Below, one piece after another: positions 43,063 to 51,686 of a stretch of 64,000 nucleotides of DNA (position 1 is the first letter of the stretch; every line of letters begins with the position of its first letter). Below the pieces are notes generated by a model, which was given only the letters and a program-made list of their open reading frames with translations, made no database searches and was not told the origin of the DNA. The stretch is from an uncultured Collinsella sp. (GTDB taxonomy: Bacteria; Actinomycetota; Coriobacteriia; Coriobacteriales; Coriobacteriaceae), in contig CAUFMG010000013.1 in NCBI GenBank assembly GCA_959026725.1, positions 18,531 to 82,530 on the forward strand, written 5' to 3'. A program made the translations under genes and the position numbers.

Positions 43063-45621
43063 ATGGAATTTTACGCAAGCTGCCCCGAGGGCTTTGAGTC
43101 CGCACTCGCCGATGAGCTTAAACGCCTCGGGCTTTCGCATGTTCGCCGGCTGAAGGGCCGCGCTACATTTGAGGGCGAGCTCGAAGAAGGCTACCGCGCC
43201 TGCCTGTGGTCACGCCTGGCGAGCCGTGTGTTCGTGGTACTCGGGCGCTTTGAGGCGCAGGATGCCGATGAACTGTACGACAGCGTTTACGACATCGCCT
43301 GGGAGACCATCATCCGCCCCGGTGCCACCATCGCCATCACCGCCCGCGGCGTGACCGAGCAGCTGCGCAACACGCACTTCTCGGCCCTGCGCGCCAAGGA
43401 CGCATTGTGCGACCGCTTGGCCGAAACCACGGGCCGTCGCGCCGATGTCGACGCCGCCGATCCCGATGTTCACCTGCTGCTTTCGCTGCGTCAGCGCCGC
43501 GCGAGCATCAGCCTGGACCTTTCGGGCGACCCGCTGTTCAAGCGCCTACCGCCCGCGGCGACCCGTGCCGGCGAGGGCGCGCACGTGTTGCGCCCCGACT
43601 ACGCCGCCCTGGTGTTGGCGCAGGTCGGCTGGACCGCACTGTGCGAGCGCGAGTTAACGGCTGACGATTACGAGAATGAAGCCCTTCCCACGCTAATCGA
43701 TGCCTCGTGCGCCGGCGGCGGCCTGTTGCTGGAAGCCGTGAACATTCTGACCGACCGCGCCCCGGGCGCCGCACGCGAGCGCTGGGGCTTTGAGGGCTGG
43801 CAGCTGCACGACGCCGCCCTGTGGGAGCAGCTGCTTGCCGAGGCGCGCTCGTGCGAGGCGGCAGCGCGCGAGCGGCAGGCGCGCATCGTGGCCGTAGACA
43901 TCGACCCCGCCGCCCGCAAGACTGCCGAGCGCATGGTCAAGTGCGCCGGCTACAAGCGTTTTGTCGACTTTTGCGCCGCCAAGCCCGCCACCGTGCTGGA
44001 CCATGCGGGCGCCGTCGCCGGTGCCGCCGTGGTCGCAGACACCACCGAGACCCCGCTTTCGCTCATGCACGACGCCATGACGCTGGTCGGTGAGCTGCGC
44101 CACGCGCCCGAGCTCGCTTCGGCACCGGTCGCCGCGCTCACCCGCGATGGCCTTATGGCCCGCGCGCTCCATGCCGAGCCCGCGCGCTCCATCGCCGTCA
44201 TGCCCAATAACGAGGAGGCGGCTCTTGAGGTTTGGCCCTCGCTCGACCACGCCGCCGCAGCTTTTGAGGCTGCGACCAGTGCGGATGCCGAGGAGCAGAC
44301 CGCAGACGCTCAAGACGAAACCGCCGACACCCCCACGTCCGAACCTGCTGCCACGCTCGACCTGGGCGACGGCAAGCCGCTGCCCGTGCTCATCCCCGAG
44401 TCGGAGCAGTTCGCCAACCGCCTGCGCAAGAATGCCCGTCTGCGTCGCAAGTGGGCAAAGCGCGAGGGCGTGAGCTGCTACCGCGTCTACGATGCCGACC
44501 TGCCCGACTACTCCGCCGCCATTGACCTGTACGAGGGCTGCCCGCAGACGCCGGGCCGCTGGCTCGTCATCGCCGAGTACGCCGCGCCTAAGACCATCGA
44601 TCCCGCGCTAGCCCAGGCCCGCATGCTCGACATCTTGGCCATCGCGCCGCGCATCCTGGATGTTCCGGCCGAGCATGTGCACGCCAAGGCCCGCATGCGC
44701 TCGCGTGGCGGCTCGCAGTACGGCAAGCAGGGCGCCGGCAAGGGCGGATCGGGCGAGCGCGCCAACATCGCTCGCCGTCGCCTGCCGCTCATCGAAGAGG
44801 GTGGACTCACCTTTGCCGTCAACTTTGACGATTATCTGGATGTGGGCATCTTCCTGGATCACCGCGTCACCCGCAACCTGGTGCGCGAGCACGCCAAGCA
44901 GGCGCGCCGCTTCCTCAACCTGTTTGCCTACACCGGCACTGCCACCTGCTACGCGGCCGATGGCGGCGTCGAGGAGACCGTGACGGTCGACCTTTCCAAC
45001 ACCTATCTGGACTGGGCCGAGCGCAACATGCGCCAAAACGGCTTTGTGGGGCCGCAGCATCACTTTGTGCGCGACGACGTGCTCGCCTGGATTCGTGACC
45101 AGCGCCAGACGCGCAACCGCTGGGACTTGATCTTTATCGACCCGCCCACGTTCTCGAACTCGTCCAAGATGGGCCGTCGCACTTGGGATGTCCAGCGCGA
45201 CCATGTCGAGCTTTTGGCCGGCATATCTCGCCTGCTTGCACAGGGCGGACATGCCATCTTTAGCTGCAACCTGCGCGGCTTCCGCCCCGAGACACGCAAG
45301 CTCGCCCGCGCGGGCGTGGTGTTGGAGGACATTACGGCGCAGACCATCCCCGAGGATTTCGCGCGCAACCAGAAGGTGCACCACTGCTATATCGTGCGCC
45401 GCCTGCCCATTGAGGACGCCATGGCCGAGGTCGGCTTTAGCGCCGAGGAGATTGCCGAGCGCGTCGAGGAGCTACGCAACCCCGAGGCCCGCAAGCCTCG
45501 CGCGGCAGTGCCCGCGCACGCGCAGGCCGGCAACGGCAAGTCCAACTTTGCCGGCAAGCCCTCCCCCGCAGGCAAGTCCAAAAAGAAGAAGTTCTACGCC
45601 AGCAAGCCCAAGGGCAAATAA
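43063..45621 (+). CDS. rlmL: Bifunctional 23S rRNA methyltransferase RlmKL
   Basis: An 852-residue protein that methylates 23S rRNA G2445 (N2) and G2069 (N7) in Escherichia coli. The N-terminal THUMP region is at about 45-160, followed by the first Rossmann methyltransferase with LIDASCAGGGLLLEAVNI, where ASCAGG takes the place of the common DPMCGSGT, a notable divergence. A charged Ala/Glu/Asp-rich linker (about 395-435) separates the C-terminal RlmK half: FLNLFAYTGTATCYAADGG (SAM site) and FIDPPTFSNSSKM (catalytic NPPF-type motif). An Ala/Lys-rich tail of about 45 residues ends the protein. GAGAGGT precedes the ATG. Monocistronic, divergent from the HAD gene. Confidence 0.92.
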   Translation: MEFYASCPEGFESALADELKRLGLSHVRRLKGRATFEGELEEGYRACLWSRLASRVFVVLGRFEAQDADELYDSVYDIAWETIIRPGATIAITARGVTEQLRNTHFSALRAKDALCDRLAETTGRRADVDAADPDVHLLLSLRQRRASISLDLSGDPLFKRLPPAATRAGEGAHVLRPDYAALVLAQVGWTALCERELTADDYENEALPTLIDASCAGGGLLLEAVNILTDRAPGAARERWGFEGWQLHDAALWEQLLAEARSCEAAARERQARIVAVDIDPAARKTAERMVKCAGYKRFVDFCAAKPATVLDHAGAVAGAAVVADTTETPLSLMHDAMTLVGELRHAPELASAPVAALTRDGLMARALHAEPARSIAVMPNNEEAALEVWPSLDHAAAAFEAATSADAEEQTADAQDETADTPTSEPAATLDLGDGKPLPVLIPESEQFANRLRKNARLRRKWAKREGVSCYRVYDADLPDYSAAIDLYEGCPQTPGRWLVIAEYAAPKTIDPALAQARMLDILAIAPRILDVPAEHVHAKARMRSRGGSQYGKQGAGKGGSGERANIARRRLPLIEEGGLTFAVNFDDYLDVGIFLDHRVTRNLVREHAKQARRFLNLFAYTGTATCYAADGGVEETVTVDLSNTYLDWAERNMRQNGFVGPQHHFVRDDVLAWIRDQRQTRNRWDLIFIDPPTFSNSSKMGRRTWDVQRDHVELLAGISRLLAQGGHAIFSCNLRGFRPETRKLARAGVVLEDITAQTIPEDFARNQKVHHCYIVRRLPIEDAMAEVGFSAEEIAERVEELRNPEARKPRAAVPAHAQAGNGKSNFAGKPSPAGKSKKKKFYASKPKGK

Positions 45622-45625
45622 CAAA

Positions 45626-45690
45626 GTTGCGGTGGAATATGGACTGCTTTGCCTGGAATTAGGCAAATTTAGACCGTATTTCACCGCAAC
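45626..45690. terminator. Two-tier hairpin between convergent rlmKL and the response-regulator gene
   Basis: GTTGCGGTGGAATATGG pairs with CCGTATTTCACCGCAAC; inside, TTTGCCT pairs with AGGCAAA. Unpaired ACTGC and TTTAGA sit between the two stems. Convergent position suggests bidirectional termination. Confidence 0.65.
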
Positions 45691-45715
45691 TCATAGTGGG
45701 ATGGCGGATGCCGAC

Positions 45716-46429
45716 CTATCCCTGGATGACCAATCGGTAACCAATACCCACGTGCGTCTGGATATAGCGCGGATGCGCGGGGTCGGACTCGATCTTCTTG
45801 CGCAGCGTGCCCATAAAGACACGCAGGCTCGCCAGGTCGCTCTTGGTCGCCGTGCCCCAAATCTCGTGCAGGATAAACTGGTGCGTCAGTACCTTGTCGG
45901 CGTTATGCGCCAGCAGGCACAGGAGCTTATACTCGATCGGCGTCAGATGCAGTTCCTCGCCATCCATCGTGGCGATGCCGGCATCAAAATCGATATGCAG
46001 CTCACCGGTATCGAACGAGCCCTCGGAGACAACGCCGCCCGTCTGCGCATACGAAAGGCGCCTGAGCGTCGTGCGAATGCGCGCGAGCAGTTCCTCGACC
46101 GAAAACGGCTTGGTCAGATAGTCGTCGGCACCGGCATCGAGCGCGCGGATTTTGTCCGCATCCTCGCTGCGCGCCGAGACCACGATAATCGGCATGCCCG
46201 ACCATGCGCGCACCGACTCCACCACCTTGACGCCGTCCATATCGGGCAGGCCCAGATCGAGCAGCACAATGCTCGGCGCCTGCGATGAGGCGGCGGCGAT
46301 GGCGGCATGGGCGGTCTCCACAGCCATATGGCGCAAGCCGTGCGCCTCGAGCGCGGCAACAATAAGATTGCGAACCGCGGGGTCGTCCTCAACGACCAAG
46401 ATGAGCGGTTTTACGGCAGAGTTCGGCAC
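45716..46429 (-). CDS. OmpR/KdpE-type response regulator
   Basis: A 237-residue DNA-binding response regulator. The receiver domain has LVVEDDPAVRN (acidic pocket), phospho-accepting Asp in IVLLDLGLPDMDG (near 57) and KPFSVEELL (conserved Lys). The C-terminal winged helix has LTPIEYKLLCLLAHNADKVL and the wing RVFMGTLRKKIE ... GIGYRLV, close to KdpE. GTG 46429 is chosen because AAGGAG lies seven bases upstream and it begins just after the kinase stop codon; the longer frame from 46510 runs inside the kinase gene. Partner of the adjacent kinase; with kup two genes upstream it likely controls potassium uptake. Confidence 0.9.
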   Translation of the reverse strand: MPNSAVKPLILVVEDDPAVRNLIVAALEAHGLRHMAVETAHAAIAAASSQAPSIVLLDLGLPDMDGVKVVESVRAWSGMPIIVVSARSEDADKIRALDAGADDYLTKPFSVEELLARIRTTLRRLSYAQTGGVVSEGSFDTGELHIDFDAGIATMDGEELHLTPIEYKLLCLLAHNADKVLTHQFILHEIWGTATKSDLASLRVFMGTLRKKIESDPAHPRYIQTHVGIGYRLVIQG

Positions 46430-46433
46430 AGCG

Positions 46434-48059
46434 TTACTCCTTATCAAACGAAACGTCGGCGACGGGAAGCTCAATCGTAAAGACCGAGCCGTGCGGGTCC
46501 GCCGCGGCAACCTCTATGCTACCGCCATGCGCCAATGCAATGGAACGGCAGAGCGAAAGTCCCAGGCCCACGCTACGGTGGCTGTCGGCCAAACCGTGGT
46601 TGGCGGTGTAGAACGACTCAAAGATTCGCTCGCGGTCCTCGGGCGCAATGCCCGGGCCGTCATCGGCCACCGAGCACGCCACGCGTCCATCGTCGACGCC
46701 AATCGAAATCACGATATGCGAGCCTGCGGGCGTATAGGTGATGGCATTGTTCACCAGATTGACCACCAGCTGCACCATCAGGCGCGCATCGACGTTAACG
46801 AGCGCCGGCTCGTCGCACGGCACCACCTTAAGGTCGTGCTCGCGCACGGCCGGACTTACGTGGCGCAGTGCCTCCTCGACGATATCGTCCATGAGCTCGA
46901 GCGTGGTCGACAGGCGCATGCCGCCACCCTCGAGCTTGGTGATAGCGAGCAGATTCTCGACAGTGGCGTTGAGCCATTGCGCATCCGAGCGAATGGACAG
47001 GAGCAGGCCGCGGCGCGTCTGGGCGTCGAGCACGGCGGTGCCGGTCGAGCCCTGGTCGAGCAGCACGTCGGCATTACCCGAAATACTGGTGAGCGGCGTG
47101 CGCAGGTCGTGCGAGATGGAGCGCAGCAGGTTGGCGCGCAGCTGCTCGTTTTTGGCGAGCACCGCCGCCTCCTCACGGGCCTCCATGGCGCGGGCGCGAT
47201 CGAGTGCCAGCTCGCCTTCGCTCACGATGGCATCGGCAAGTGTCCGTTCCTCGTGTGTTAGCACATCGGGCTCGGCAACGATAGCCAGCACGCCCACCAC
47301 CGAGGCGGGGTCGCCCGAGCGCACGAAGCCGTCGCCTGTGCGAACCGTCAGGTAGATGCCATAAAACGCCGAACCGCCAAACGTGGCGTCGAGCGGCGTT
47401 CCCACGTAGGCGGACGCCGAGAGCCTCGGCGGCATCTGCGGCGCCAGCTCGTGCACCGGGGCGGCATCGCCCACGGCCGTGTACGTCGCACGCGGCAGCA
47501 GGTCATCGCCCTCGGCGTCGGCGCTGTACCACACAACCGGACAGCCCGAAAGACGCGCCAGCTGCGTGGCCATGGCGTGAACGATCTGATGCTGATCGGC
47601 GCACCGCTGCAGCATGCGGTTGGTCTCGAGCACCATATGCGTGCGGCGGTCGCTGGCGGCAGCCTGTGCCAAGGCGCGGCGCAGGGCCAACGCAATCGAG
47701 CTCGACACAAGCGAAACCACGAACATGATGAAGAACATGCCGGGATAGCCGCGGTCGATAAGCGACAGCGAGTAGCGCGGGTCGACAAACAAAAAGTTGT
47801 AGAGCGCCACGGCGGCAGCCGAGCTCAGCAAGCAATACAGGCGACTCCAGGTAAAGAATGCGCACAGCTGAACGGCGAACACATAGACGATCATGATGCT
47901 CGGCGCGAGACCCGGATGGTCGAGCAGCGCGCCCACAATCGTCGCCGCGACCAGCAGCCCCACCGATACGCAGGCGTCATACAGAGGAGTGCGGCGCGTC
48001 AGCGTTGTGCGCCGCCACCAAAAGCTATCGGCAATATCGCCGTCCGTACGGACGTCCAT
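46434..48059 (-). CDS. KdpD-like sensor histidine kinase lacking the KdpD N-terminal domains
   Basis: A 541-residue membrane kinase. It starts with about four membrane helices of the DUF4118 domain (about 28-130, ending VDPRYSLSL), continues with a GAF-like region, and then has the HisKA phospho-acceptor box SISHDLRTPLTSISG (His near 312) and an HATPase domain with N-box (LVNNAITY), VADDGPGI and GLGLSLCR. Full KdpD has about 900 residues with an extra N-terminal KdpD sensor and USP domain; these are absent. It is followed by its response regulator, and lies downstream of kup and a small membrane protein. Input is presumably potassium or turgor, by inference. Confidence 0.9.
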   Translation of the reverse strand: MDVRTDGDIADSFWWRRTTLTRRTPLYDACVSVGLLVAATIVGALLDHPGLAPSIMIVYVFAVQLCAFFTWSRLYCLLSSAAAVALYNFLFVDPRYSLSLIDRGYPGMFFIMFVVSLVSSSIALALRRALAQAAASDRRTHMVLETNRMLQRCADQHQIVHAMATQLARLSGCPVVWYSADAEGDDLLPRATYTAVGDAAPVHELAPQMPPRLSASAYVGTPLDATFGGSAFYGIYLTVRTGDGFVRSGDPASVVGVLAIVAEPDVLTHEERTLADAIVSEGELALDRARAMEAREEAAVLAKNEQLRANLLRSISHDLRTPLTSISGNADVLLDQGSTGTAVLDAQTRRGLLLSIRSDAQWLNATVENLLAITKLEGGGMRLSTTLELMDDIVEEALRHVSPAVREHDLKVVPCDEPALVNVDARLMVQLVVNLVNNAITYTPAGSHIVISIGVDDGRVACSVADDGPGIAPEDRERIFESFYTANHGLADSHRSVGLGLSLCRSIALAHGGSIEVAAADPHGSVFTIELPVADVSFDKE

Positions 48060-48088
48060 CAGCGTCCCGCCCCTCTCTCAAAAACAAA

Positions 48089-48141
48089 AACCACCACAAA
48101 GGGGACAGGCACCCTTGTGGTGGTTTCCCCTTGTGGTGGTT
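48089..48141. repeat. AACCACCACAAAGGGG / CCCTTGTGGTGGTT palindrome with extra arm
   Basis: A stem AACCACCACAA/TTGTGGTGGTT surrounds GGGGACAGGCACCC, and a third copy of the right arm (48127-48141) follows, so two alternative stems are possible. Same general design as the TGTGACAAAGGGACTG palindromes. It lies between the small membrane protein gene and the kinase gene. Confidence 0.55.
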
Positions 48142-48172
48142 CCAAGTGTAAAGCCTTTGCAACCTGCGGTCG

Positions 48173-48367
48173 TTAGACAAACAGCACGTGCGCGAGCAGT
48201 GCGCACACGCACGCCGCGACAAGCACCGTCACCACGATCGAAATCACGCGGTCGGCCATATCCATGTTGGCCCGATTCGTAAAGAACCGATCTTCGGCAG
48301 CATCGGCGCGTACCTCACGCACCAGCTCGGTCGCAAGATCGCAACCGTCAAGCACCTTTGCATCCAT
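48173..48367 (-). CDS. Small single-pass membrane protein in the kup operon
   Basis: A 64-residue protein starting MDAKVLDGCDLATELVREV, with a charged cytosolic half and one C-terminal membrane helix (VISIVVTVLVAACVCALLAHVL). I do not recognise a family. GGGAGGAAACC lies directly before ATG 48367, a strong ribosome site that supports a real gene. It lies 69 bp after kup and upstream of the KdpD-like kinase on the same strand, so a role as an accessory peptide of the transporter or kinase is possible, comparable in position but not in sequence to KdpF-like peptides. Confidence 0.65.
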   Translation of the reverse strand: MDAKVLDGCDLATELVREVRADAAEDRFFTNRANMDMADRVISIVVTVLVAACVCALLAHVLFV

Positions 48368-48436
48368 GGTTTCCTCCCAGGACTCAATCCCCGTCAATAC
48401 AAACCCGCCCGTTCGCAGACAAACCTCGAGCGTCGA

Positions 48437-50464
48437 CTACGGCCGCTCGTTGGGAGCCAGGCGCTGCATCTTATTCACGGCCTTGAACTTGGTGAACAGC
48501 GGCACGTACTCAAAGCTCACGTTGGAGTTCTCCAGGCCGTACCAACGCGCGGGCGTGCCGGCGGCGCGGCGGATGATGTACTTGAGCGTGATGGCCGTAC
48601 GCTCGCTGGGCTCCACATCGCTTTCGGGCGCCAGAAGCTTACGGATCAGGACGAACTTGAACGTGCCGATGTTACCCGGATCCTTGTAGACCGAGTAGTC
48701 ATGCGTCTGCGGCGGCAGCTCGCCGGTGGCAGCCAGGTCCTGAACAACCTGACGCAGGTAGGCATTGACGCGCTGGTTGATCTTGTAGCCCAGGTACAGA
48801 TGCACGCGGAACACGTAGTCGGTGCCGAACGTCTCGACCGAATAGGCAAAGGTGTGCGGTTCGTCCATGGTCTCGACATTCACAAACCACCAGGCGCGGG
48901 CGCGCTTGGGATGCTTATCCAAGATCGAGTAAACGATATCGCGGTCGATGTAGTCGGTATGGGTGTCCTTGGTCAGGTACACGATGTTGTCGCTCACGAG
49001 CTCGTAACGGTCGTCGTCGCGCAGGCGCTTGAGCTGCGGCAGGTAGCTGCGCAGCGGCAGTAGCGTAAACTGGCGCTGCTCGACCGCCGTGCCGTTGTAC
49101 CAGCACACCATAATGCCCATGATGAGTGCAGCCATAAGGATGGTGAAATAGCCGCCGTGGAAGAACTTGGTGAGCGAGCTCACGAAGAAGAAGCCTTCGA
49201 GCAAAAGGAAGAAGGCCGCGAAGATCCACGGAGCAACCTTGAGCTTGCGCTCCTCGTGCAGGTAGAAGAAGAGCAGCAGCGTGGTGCACATCATAGTCAG
49301 CGTAATGGCAAGGCCGTAGGCGGCTTCCATATGCGCCGAGTTCTGGAACAGCAGCACCACGATGACGCAGCCCACGAGCATGACGTTGTTGACCATGGGG
49401 ATGTAGAGCTGGCCCTTGGTCTCGGCAGGGTAGAAGACCTGCATGTGCGGCATAAGGTCCAGACGGCTGGCCTCGGACACCAGCGAGAATGCGCCGGTGA
49501 TGAGCGCCTGCGAGGCGATGATGGCCGCAACGGTGGAAAGGCCTACGGCAAACGGGCGCAGGCCCGGGGCGAGCATCTGGTAGAACGGGTTGAGGTCGGC
49601 AATGCCCATGAGCTCGGGGTTGGCAGCGTTGTTCATAAGCCAAGCGCCCTGGCCCATATAGGAAAGCAGCAGACAGCACTTAACGAACGGCCAGGTGGCG
49701 TAGATGTTGCCGCGGCCGACGTGGCCCATGTCGGAGTAGAGCGCCTCGGCACCGGTGGTGGCGAGGAAGCAGCTGCCCAGAATCATGATGCCCGCGTGGT
49801 TGTTGGGGCTCAGCAAAAAGGCGATGCCGCGCACCGGGTTGAGGCACAGCAGCACGGCGGGGTGCTGGAAGACAAAAAACAGACCCGTGCCGCCCAGGAA
49901 CAGGAACCACAGCGTCATGATGGGGCCAAAGGCGTGACCGATCTTGGCCGTACCGATGCGTTGCACCAAAAAGAGCGCGATGATGATGGCGAGCGTAATG
50001 GCGACGACGCGGCCCTGGTCATCGCCCAGCACGGCATGGACCGCCGGGATGGTGCGCAGGCCCTCGATGGCCGTGGTAACGGTAACGGCCGGCGTCAGGA
50101 TGCCGTCGGCGAGCAGCGCGGCGCCACCCAGCATGGCGGGGATGATAAGCCACTTGCCGCAGCGCTTGACCAGGCTGTACAGGGCAAAGATGCCGCCCTC
50201 ACCATGGTTATCGGCACGCAGCGAGATCAGCACGTACTTGATGGTGGTCAGCAGCGTGACCGTCCACACGACAAGGGAGAGCGCGCCGAGCACGAACTCC
50301 TCCGTCACGCTTCCGATGCCGCCGTTGCCGGCAACGAGCGCCTTGGTTACATACATAGGGCTGGTGCCGATATCGCCGTACACCACACCCAGCGTGACGA
50401 GCATCGCCGAGATGCTCACAGGAATCGCAGCGTGCGAGGCTGCCTCCTTGGCCTTCTGTTCCAT
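48437..50464 (-). CDS. kup: KUP/HAK-family potassium uptake protein
   Basis: A 675-residue membrane protein importing potassium, probably with protons. Family patterns are clear: LGVVYGDIGTSPMYV in the first helix (about 18-32), EGGIFALYSLVKR and GILTPAVTVTTAIEGL, and a cytosolic C-terminal domain of about 200 residues. Twelve helices are expected. ATG 50464 is chosen because GGGAGGAAACC precedes it. TATAAT lies at 50500-50505 on the minus strand. First gene of a unit with a small membrane protein and a KdpDE-like two-component system; no kdpFABC genes are present, so the system may control kup instead. Confidence 0.95.
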   Translation of the reverse strand: MEQKAKEAASHAAIPVSISAMLVTLGVVYGDIGTSPMYVTKALVAGNGGIGSVTEEFVLGALSLVVWTVTLLTTIKYVLISLRADNHGEGGIFALYSLVKRCGKWLIIPAMLGGAALLADGILTPAVTVTTAIEGLRTIPAVHAVLGDDQGRVVAITLAIIIALFLVQRIGTAKIGHAFGPIMTLWFLFLGGTGLFFVFQHPAVLLCLNPVRGIAFLLSPNNHAGIMILGSCFLATTGAEALYSDMGHVGRGNIYATWPFVKCCLLLSYMGQGAWLMNNAANPELMGIADLNPFYQMLAPGLRPFAVGLSTVAAIIASQALITGAFSLVSEASRLDLMPHMQVFYPAETKGQLYIPMVNNVMLVGCVIVVLLFQNSAHMEAAYGLAITLTMMCTTLLLFFYLHEERKLKVAPWIFAAFFLLLEGFFFVSSLTKFFHGGYFTILMAALIMGIMVCWYNGTAVEQRQFTLLPLRSYLPQLKRLRDDDRYELVSDNIVYLTKDTHTDYIDRDIVYSILDKHPKRARAWWFVNVETMDEPHTFAYSVETFGTDYVFRVHLYLGYKINQRVNAYLRQVVQDLAATGELPPQTHDYSVYKDPGNIGTFKFVLIRKLLAPESDVEPSERTAITLKYIIRRAAGTPARWYGLENSNVSFEYVPLFTKFKAVNKMQRLAPNERP

Positions 50465-50499
50465 AAGCCGGTTTCCTCCCAACTTTAATGTTCGAAGGA

Positions 50500-50505
50500 A
50501 TTATA
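50500..50505 (-). promoter_or_regulatory. -10 box of kup
   Basis: TATAAT on the minus strand, 36 bp upstream of the kup start codon. No good -35 is seen at 16-18 bp (CATTCA at 17), so activation by a regulator such as the downstream KdpE-like protein is conceivable. Confidence 0.5.
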
Positions 50506-50588
50506 GGTAATCGGCCTATGTTTGAATGGCACTGTTTTCCCAGCTAGATAAACATTTATACGGCCTTTAGGCCACCGCGGCGATATGG

Positions 50589-50620
50589 AATGTGACAAAG
50601 GGGCTGTCCCTTTGTCACAT
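50589..50620. repeat. TGTGACAAA palindrome between nitroreductase and kup
   Basis: AATGTGACAAAGGGGCTG with CCCTTTGTCACAT. It lies directly downstream of the nitroreductase stop codon and may terminate it. Confidence 0.65.
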
Positions 50621-50623
50621 CCG

Positions 50624-51472
50624 TCATTTTCCGAGCCAGTTTTTGAACCACCACTCCATGGAGCGGCTCATCTCGGCCATAAAGGGACTCGTGTGCTTGC
50701 GGGTATAGATGTCCACGACGCGCTCCCCCGCCTCGCGGGCATGCGGACGGAACATCGCGTCCATCTCGGCCACCTGCGCGTCCATGGTCGCGGCATCCGC
50801 GCGGCAGTAGCGCTCCTCGTGCACCAGGTTCACCACGGGATGCGCGATTGCCGGACGCTCCTTACGGGGCGTGCCGATGATGAGCATCGATAGCGGCATG
50901 GTATAGGGCGGCAGATCGAGCAGCTCGGCGACTTCCTCGGCATTCTCGACGATATCGCCGATGTAGCAGCTCCCCAGCCCCAGGGCCTCGGCGGCAACCA
51001 CGGCGTTTTGCGCGGCGATCACGGCATCCTGCGCCGCGATGGCAAAGTCGCCCAAACCCGGAGCGCGGCGGGGTGCCTTGCCCGTGCGCTCGACAAACTC
51101 GGGCTCAAAGCAGCCCACGTGCTCAAACAGATCGATCCACTTGGCATAATCGACCACAAATATGAGTGCCCAGGGCGCCTTGGCAATCATGGGCTGGTGG
51201 TCGCACAGGTCGGCCAGGCGGTCGAGCGTAGCCTGCTCGCGGATGCTCACGATGGAATACATCATCATGGCGCCTGCCGACGGCGCACGGCTCGCCGCAT
51301 GCAAAATCGCTGCGCGCTGCTCGTCGGTCACCGCCACGGGACGGTCGTCGTCATCACGCGCGAAGGCACGCGTGGAGGAACGGTGCTCCAACGTGTCCAG
51401 CACCGCATTGCCCGTGGTCTCGACCGGATAGCCACACGTATCCACAGCCTTGGTGCAAACCTGCTCGTTCAT
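50624..51472 (-). CDS. Nitroreductase-family flavoprotein
   Basis: A 282-residue FMN-dependent oxidoreductase. The core begins at EHRSSTRAFARDD (the conserved RSxRxF pattern near 31-37). Also visible are AASRAPSAGAMMMYSIV (phosphate/FMN site), AAQDAVIAAQNAVVAAEALGLGSCYIGD (dimer helix with the Gly-rich loop) and LSMLIIGTPRKERP. The N-terminal 28 residues and a C-terminal tail of about 60 are longer than usual. The substrate is unknown; relatives reduce nitroaromatics, quinones or flavins. GAGGATGAGG precedes ATG 51472. Divergent from the LTA-synthase-like gene. Confidence 0.9.
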   Translation of the reverse strand: MNEQVCTKAVDTCGYPVETTGNAVLDTLEHRSSTRAFARDDDDRPVAVTDEQRAAILHAASRAPSAGAMMMYSIVSIREQATLDRLADLCDHQPMIAKAPWALIFVVDYAKWIDLFEHVGCFEPEFVERTGKAPRRAPGLGDFAIAAQDAVIAAQNAVVAAEALGLGSCYIGDIVENAEEVAELLDLPPYTMPLSMLIIGTPRKERPAIAHPVVNLVHEERYCRADAATMDAQVAEMDAMFRPHAREAGERVVDIYTRKHTSPFMAEMSRSMEWWFKNWLGK

Positions 51473-51686
51473 CGCCTCATCCTCGCTAATTCTTTAAGAA
51501 GCCTTTACGTTTCCGTGTAATTCCCGTCCATTATCGCGCAGGTCGCCACTACATTGCGCCACACCGCCACACGTGCGCGTTAATATGGCTGGTTGTTGTG
51601 CGCAGACACCAATTGCAGCGCATATCTTGGTAACAATCGGGTAAACCCCCGCTTTCGTAGGTTTTAAGTTTGTGAGGAGTCTCAGC

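Noticed and set aside
46430..46510. Longer N-terminus of the response regulator
   Set aside because: The added 27 codons lie inside the kinase gene; GTG 46429 has a proper ribosome site next to the kinase stop.
50465..50623. Potassium- or c-di-AMP-sensing riboswitch upstream of kup
   Set aside because: The leader from the -10 box to the start is only about 30 nt and shows none of the conserved ydaO or M-box sequence.
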